Origin: G039029935 sp039029935
Lineage (GTDB): Bacteria > Chloroflexota > Anaerolineae > Caldilineales > Caldilineaceae
Assembly: GCA_039029935.1 (NCBI GenBank)
Contig: JBCCFC010000434.1
Location: 1-9,786, forward strand
Reading direction: 5' to 3'
Length of the DNA stretch: 9,786 bases
The translations under genes were made by a program, and so were the position numbers. Of this stretch, positions 6,512 through 9,786 are shown piece after piece. How positions within the stretch are numbered: position 1 is the first letter of the stretch; each line of letters opens with the position of its first letter. The notes below the pieces were generated by a model that searched no databases, was not told the origin of the DNA, and was given only the letters and a program-made list of their open reading frames with translations.

Positions 6512-6532
6512 TGCTTGTTTGGCTGTGATAAT
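6504..6532 (+). promoter_or_regulatory. Near-consensus sigma70 promoter for the amidotransferase-transporter group
   Basis: A perfect -35 TTGACA (6504-6509), a 17-base spacer, an extended -10 TG (6524-6525) and a -10 GATAAT (6527-6532, five of six consensus bases) are present. Transcription would begin near 6539-6540, leaving a leader of about 75 bases before ATG 6615. It faces the amidotransferase gene and is likely to drive the downstream leader ORF and transporter as well. Confidence 0.7.
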
Positions 6533-6614
6533 TTTGATATATTTTACCCTCCTATCCCACGAAACCTCAAAGAACTATTTGGTTTGCAGAGTATTAGCTA
6601 GATTTGGAGAAACC

Positions 6615-7361
6615 ATGTTAATAAATGTTGGGATACTCAACGCGTGTACACCGCAAGATGAACAAGACTTTAAGGCCAAAGAAATAGACAGTTTTCAGCG
6701 GCTGTTAGCCAGCCCAAATATTAAATTAGTCGAATATCGTATCACGGAGGGGGCGTTTCCGGCGTCACCAAATGAGTGTGATGCCTATGTCATCACAGGT
6801 AGTCCCAAGGGCGTCTATGATGATGATGCATGGATTGTTACGTTGAGTGACTTTATCCAAGCATGTTATCACAGTCAGATCAAGCTGGTTGGCATCTGTT
6901 TTGGACATCAGATATTGGCTCATGCACTGGGTGGACATGCCGAAAAGTCCACAAAAGGCTGGGGATTGGGTCTGTCGGACCTGATGATTCATACCAATGA
7001 TATCGAGCAACTTGCCTGGATGGAGCCACCCTTGCCCACTGGGTCATTTTATTTTTGTCACCAAGATCAAGTGACACAGTTACCCGATGGGGCTTCACAT
7101 TTAGGGGGCAGTGCCTTCTGTCCCAACGGGCTGTTTGTCATGGGCCATCAGGTACTGGCGACACAGGCACACCCTGAATTTACACATGAAATTATGGCCG
7201 AAGCGTTTGCCTGGCTACGGCCACATCTCGACGGTGCGTTTATGGATGCAGCTGAGGCCAACCTCAACACAGGTCAACCTGACAACGCTGTCATGGCACA
7301 GTGGATTGTCAACTTTTTGCTGACTAAAAGTGAGTGTTCAGACCTTCGGGAGGTGACATAA
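6615..7361 (+). CDS. Class I glutamine amidotransferase-like protein (248 aa)
   Basis: This is a stand-alone GATase1-fold protein of the GMP-synthase-glutaminase-like group. It has the YVITGSPKGVYDDDAWI segment (58-74), the nucleophile elbow GICFGHQILAHALGG with C95 (93-107), and QAHPEF with H186 and E188. These give a complete Cys-His-Glu triad, so glutaminase- or peptidase-like hydrolysis of a gamma-glutamyl-type substrate is plausible. No synthetase partner domain is fused or adjacent, and the real substrate is unknown. The length fits the single-domain family. I chose ATG 6615 because GGAG (6606-6609) stands 5 bases before it. A longer frame from TTG 6504 would begin inside the promoter's -35 box. 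The TAA is followed immediately by the ATG of the 24-aa ORF, and the transporter follows 71 bp later, so these form a probable operon. Confidence 0.9.
   Translation: MLINVGILNACTPQDEQDFKAKEIDSFQRLLASPNIKLVEYRITEGAFPASPNECDAYVITGSPKGVYDDDAWIVTLSDFIQACYHSQIKLVGICFGHQILAHALGGHAEKSTKGWGLGLSDLMIHTNDIEQLAWMEPPLPTGSFYFCHQDQVTQLPDGASHLGGSAFCPNGLFVMGHQVLATQAHPEFTHEIMAEAFAWLRPHLDGAFMDAAEANLNTGQPDNAVMAQWIVNFLLTKSECSDLREVT
7348..7356 (+). promoter_or_regulatory. Very strong Shine-Dalgarno sequence inside the end of the amidotransferase gene
   Basis: GGGAGGTGA is almost fully complementary to the 16S rRNA 3' end and lies 5 bases before ATG 7362. It is far better than any site before the transporter ATG at 7433, about 77 bases away, so it must serve the 24-aa ORF if it is functional. 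Confidence 0.6.
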
Positions 7362-7436
7362 ATGACTAAATGTCTTCAAAGTACACGGCTGTTATCCCCC
7401 AAAGGTCTACCCTCAGATAGTGTTCTGCAAAGATGA
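7362..7436 (+). CDS. Possible 24-aa leader peptide coupled to the transporter
   Basis: ATG 7362 directly follows the amidotransferase TAA and has the consensus Shine-Dalgarno GGGAGGTGA at ideal spacing. The frame (MTKCLQSTRLLSPKGLPSDS then VLQR) ends at TGA 7434-7436. That stop overlaps the transporter start ATG 7433 as ATGA, the classic arrangement for translational coupling. The transporter itself has no recognisable ribosome site. The peptide has no membrane segment or known motif. It could be a leader whose translation delivers ribosomes to the transporter, a small protein, or a remnant of a longer gene end: it is in the same frame as the amidotransferase, so readthrough of the TAA would fuse them. 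No homologue was recalled; the gene call rests only on the start signal and the overlap. Confidence 0.45.
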   Translation: MTKCLQSTRLLSPKGLPSDSVLQR

Positions 7437-8179
7437 TGCTAACCTTTATTGCCGTCATTGTCATCGGCCTCATCGTCGGGCTGATGATTGGCACAGTTGG
7501 CATTGGCGGTGTCCTGCTGGCCCCTGCGCTGACCCTGTTGTTAGGGCTTGATTTGCAACTGGCGATGGCAACAGGGATGTGGAGCTTTCTCTTCACAGGT
7601 GTGATGGGTGTTTATAGCTACGGACGTAGAGGGTCAATCGACTGGCCGACATCGGGCTGGCTGATTCTAGGCGTCATCCCGGCCACGCTGCTCGGTGCGC
7701 GCACCAATGTCAGCCTCTCGCCAGCCATTCTTGCTGGGATTATGGCGGCAGTATTGCTCTATTCGGCCACCAATGTACTGGTCAAACGGCAGACATCCAG
7801 CGGTGTTGAGGTTCACATCAGCGCGGTATGGTTGATACTTATTGGTGTCTTCATCGGCTTTGGATCGGCGTTAACTGGCACGGGTGGTGCAGTGATGCTC
7901 ATGCCTATATTCCTACTGCTCAATGTCCCTGCACTCAAAGCAGTCGGCGTCGTGCAGGGGATTCAACTCCCCATCGCTATTTTTGCCTCGTTAGGCTTTA
8001 TCCTCTTTGGTGAAGTCGATTTTCAGCTTGGAACCACTGTCGGCATTGTGCAGGCAGTTGGCGTGTTGGTGGGCGCACAGGTGGCGCATCGTGTACCCGC
8101 CGAGCGGTTGCGACAGTTTGCCGCCTATGCGTTGATTTTGTCTGCGGTGATGTTGTTGCGAAAGGTCTTTTTGGGGTGA
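7433..8179 (+). CDS. TauE/SafE-family sulfite or anion exporter permease (248 aa)
   Basis: This is an integral membrane protein with about eight hydrophobic segments in two homologous halves. The half-signatures are GIGGVLLAP (23-31) in GLMIGTVGIGGVLLAPAL and GTGGAVMLMP (149-158) in GSALTGTGGAVMLMPIF, typical of the TauE/SafE (DUF81) family. A charged loop around residues 117-129 joins the halves, and the length is normal for the family. Family members export sulfite, sulfoacetate or other small organic or sulfur anions; the substrate here is not known. The start is one of two adjacent ATGs (7433, 7436). An in-frame stop lies at 7418-7420, so no longer form is possible. With no Shine-Dalgarno of its own, it probably depends on coupling from the 24-aa ORF. 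Its stop (8177-8179) abuts the convergent ATPase gene's stop, with no room between them for a separate terminator. Confidence 0.93.
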   Translation: MMLTFIAVIVIGLIVGLMIGTVGIGGVLLAPALTLLLGLDLQLAMATGMWSFLFTGVMGVYSYGRRGSIDWPTSGWLILGVIPATLLGARTNVSLSPAILAGIMAAVLLYSATNVLVKRQTSSGVEVHISAVWLILIGVFIGFGSALTGTGGAVMLMPIFLLLNVPALKAVGVVQGIQLPIAIFASLGFILFGEVDFQLGTTVGIVQAVGVLVGAQVAHRVPAERLRQFAAYALILSAVMLLRKVFLG

Positions 8180-9786
8180 CTACACTGGCTCCCAAATGAC
8201 GCGTTTAAGCCCTACGCCGACCACAGCAAACGTTCGCAACTTGAGTGCTGCCCCATATTTGTGTTGGAGTCCCTGCCGATATTGTCGTAGTTGCTTTTTG
8301 GCACTTTCCATCTCGTCTTTGATGGACTCAATCGCCAACAGCTCTGCCATGCTTTTCCCTGCAACCTCCGCACCTTTCAGTGGTGCACCATCCACAATTA
8401 CTTGTTTGAGTTTCAAAAATTTAAACTCAAATAGAAAATCATACAAGCCCATGTCGCGCATTCCCGGTCGCAACATCATCAGCAAATCGCCATATTGTTG
8501 AATGATGGCTGGCTCAGAGTCCATGATATAGATGTTCTTGTAATAGAGCATGGAGATGAAGATCGTTTTGAGCGTCAACTCATCAAATTCACGGTAATCA
8601 CGGTTATCAAAAACCGCGAGCAGATGTTGCTCGATGAATGTGCAGAGCGGCTGCAAATTTGCCCGTTCAAAAAGTATCTCAGAAGCCGTCATTGCCTGTG
8701 TCAGCAGCGTTGTATCCTCTTTACTCATCATCTGAAGGGCGCGCTCTGCGTAAAGCTGACGAATCACAAGATTTGGAATCGTCAGCCGAATACTACCACC
8801 TGGCGTTTTCCCACTAACGGTCAACACACCTAAATAGGTCAGGAGCGTCGCCATACTTTCTCGCTGGTGATTGTCTTTGCTCAACTCCTTCATCCCAAAG
8901 CGACGACGCAAAGTTGAAACAGTGACAAGTTCTTCTATGTCTTCATCGTCAATATCCGCCAGTGTCAGCGGATGCGAATCCTCATGCAAGGCATCTAACA
9001 ACAATTTCCGCCCCTGTTGATGGGCGGTGAGATACTCTAATTTGTTGCGGTCAGACGCTAAGTTGCTATCCAACATCTCCTCGGGATAGGTACACATATC
9101 CTGAAACTCTTCGAGAAAGTAGAAGGTCAGCGTAGGATTATAGACGCGAGGAATCTCCTCTGTACGTTTATGTGGCATCTGTGTTGCAAACCTCGACCCA
9201 TCATAAAAGGTGCGCATCTGCTTGAGCATTTCTTGGGAGAGCGTCTTTGACTCTGCAAACTCACATGTCCGAATAACCTCGCCTAGCATCCATTCAACCT
9301 CGGCTTCATTAAAGCCACATAAGTCATTGAGGTTATAACGCCATGTTACATCTTTAAATGTATTGGGGCCACTTGTTGCATCGTTTAACACCGTCGGGGA
9401 CACACCTGTCATAAAGACTCGATCCAACCCAATACCAGATGCAGCTGTTTTGACAGCTTTAAGTAATGTTTTAAATAGGCTTTCACCTGTCACCAAACGA
9501 TTATATTTTTGTTGTTGAGCCACACTTTTCTGTAGCCATTCTGGATCATTGAGCTTGTCAATGGGCTGCATAAATACTTCATTGGCAAAGTTGTCATATT
9601 CATCTATGAACAGATAAAGTTTATGTGGACTCAAGTCCATCACAGAAACCAATGATTTTACCGAGAGGAGTGCATTGTGAGGAACAATTTCTACTTTTCG
9701 ATTGATTAATTTCTCATATCGCATAAGAAAAATCTTAATACAGGCATTAACATATTCATGTAGGCTCTGCTCAATCTTTTCAGCAG
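8180..9786 (-). CDS. AAA-ATPase-like / PD-(D/E)XK nuclease-like protein, N-terminus beyond right edge
   Basis: An internal ATG lies at 9724, but the frame stays open from there to the window edge (20 more codons, ending AEKIEQSLHEY at the edge side), so the gene is partial and its Walker A should lie outside. Numbering from 9724, LYLFIDEYD (36-44) is the Walker B, DRVFMTGVSP (101-110) is the sensor-like strand and YNLNDLCGFNEAEV (130-143) is a family hallmark. These match the AAA-ATPase-like family (PF09820). The C-terminus carries a PD-(D/E)XK nuclease-like core (PF08011 type): D413 in YGDLL and E433-F-K435 in LFEFKFLK, followed by a helical stretch (ESIKDEMESAKKQLRQY). Such proteins occur in many copies in some genomes; their role is not established, and defence or mobile-element links are speculative. 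Stop TAG at 8180-8182. Confidence 0.88.
   Translation of the reverse strand, partial: AEKIEQSLHEYVNACIKIFLMRYEKLINRKVEIVPHNALLSVKSLVSVMDLSPHKLYLFIDEYDNFANEVFMQPIDKLNDPEWLQKSVAQQQKYNRLVTGESLFKTLLKAVKTAASGIGLDRVFMTGVSPTVLNDATSGPNTFKDVTWRYNLNDLCGFNEAEVEWMLGEVIRTCEFAESKTLSQEMLKQMRTFYDGSRFATQMPHKRTEEIPRVYNPTLTFYFLEEFQDMCTYPEEMLDSNLASDRNKLEYLTAHQQGRKLLLDALHEDSHPLTLADIDDEDIEELVTVSTLRRRFGMKELSKDNHQRESMATLLTYLGVLTVSGKTPGGSIRLTIPNLVIRQLYAERALQMMSKEDTTLLTQAMTASEILFERANLQPLCTFIEQHLLAVFDNRDYREFDELTLKTIFISMLYYKNIYIMDSEPAIIQQYGDLLMMLRPGMRDMGLYDFLFEFKFLKLKQVIVDGAPLKGAEVAGKSMAELLAIESIKDEMESAKKQLRQYRQGLQHKYGAALKLRTFAVVGVGLKRVIWEPV

Noticed and set aside
6504..6614. Longer amidotransferase start from TTG 6504
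   Set aside because: It starts in the -35 box of a near-consensus promoter, and the extension has no family similarity. ATG 6615 has its own GGAG.

Overview
The window looks like chromosomal DNA of a free-living bacterium with roughly half GC content. I lean towards Chloroflexota (Anaerolineae-like). The reasons are the small MEWDI-type protein at 55-360, the AAA-ATPase/PD-(D/E)XK protein at the right edge, and the short 7-bp tandem arrays between genes. This is inference from protein flavour; there is no rRNA or other marker gene to settle it. No tRNA, rRNA, CRISPR array, transposase or phage gene was seen.

Layout from left to right. Positions 1-56 hold a tandem array (14-bp unit, made of two heptamers) that ends on the stop codon of a minus-strand gene for a 101-aa conserved hypothetical protein. 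A divergent plus-strand gene (429-2717) encodes a 762-aa exported protein of unknown function, with an N-terminal signal sequence and a C-terminal membrane anchor. It converges, with a 4-bp stop-codon overlap, on a minus-strand gene for a class C beta-lactamase-family serine hydrolase (2714-3880). Upstream of the hydrolase lies a 203-bp array of 29 heptamers (3902-4104). The array fills almost the whole gap to folC and encodes the last residues and stop codon of FolC. folC (4079-5509) follows a crotonase-fold gene (5527-6339) whose acidic triad matches delta3,5-delta2,4-dienoyl-CoA isomerase. The likely minus-strand transcription order is crotonase, folC, heptamer array, serine hydrolase.

A divergent intergenic region (about 6340-6614) carries a perfect 15-bp inverted repeat, a 15-bp direct repeat and a near-consensus sigma70 promoter. 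The promoter drives the plus-strand group: a class I glutamine amidotransferase-like protein (6615-7361), a possible 24-aa leader ORF with a very strong Shine-Dalgarno sequence (7362-7436), and a TauE/SafE-family membrane transporter (7433-8179). The leader stop overlaps the transporter start as ATGA. The transporter abuts, end to end, a convergent minus-strand gene for an AAA-ATPase-like/PD-(D/E)XK nuclease-like protein. That gene is open through the right edge, so its N-terminus lies outside the window.

Most genes are housekeeping or general metabolism: folate polyglutamylation, fatty-acyl-CoA isomerisation, a hydrolase, and an anion or sulfur-compound exporter. The less ordinary content is the pair of heptamer arrays that each end on a gene's stop codon, the candidate leader peptide coupled to the transporter, and the palindrome and direct repeat next to the strong promoter. 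I see no clear new multi-gene system.
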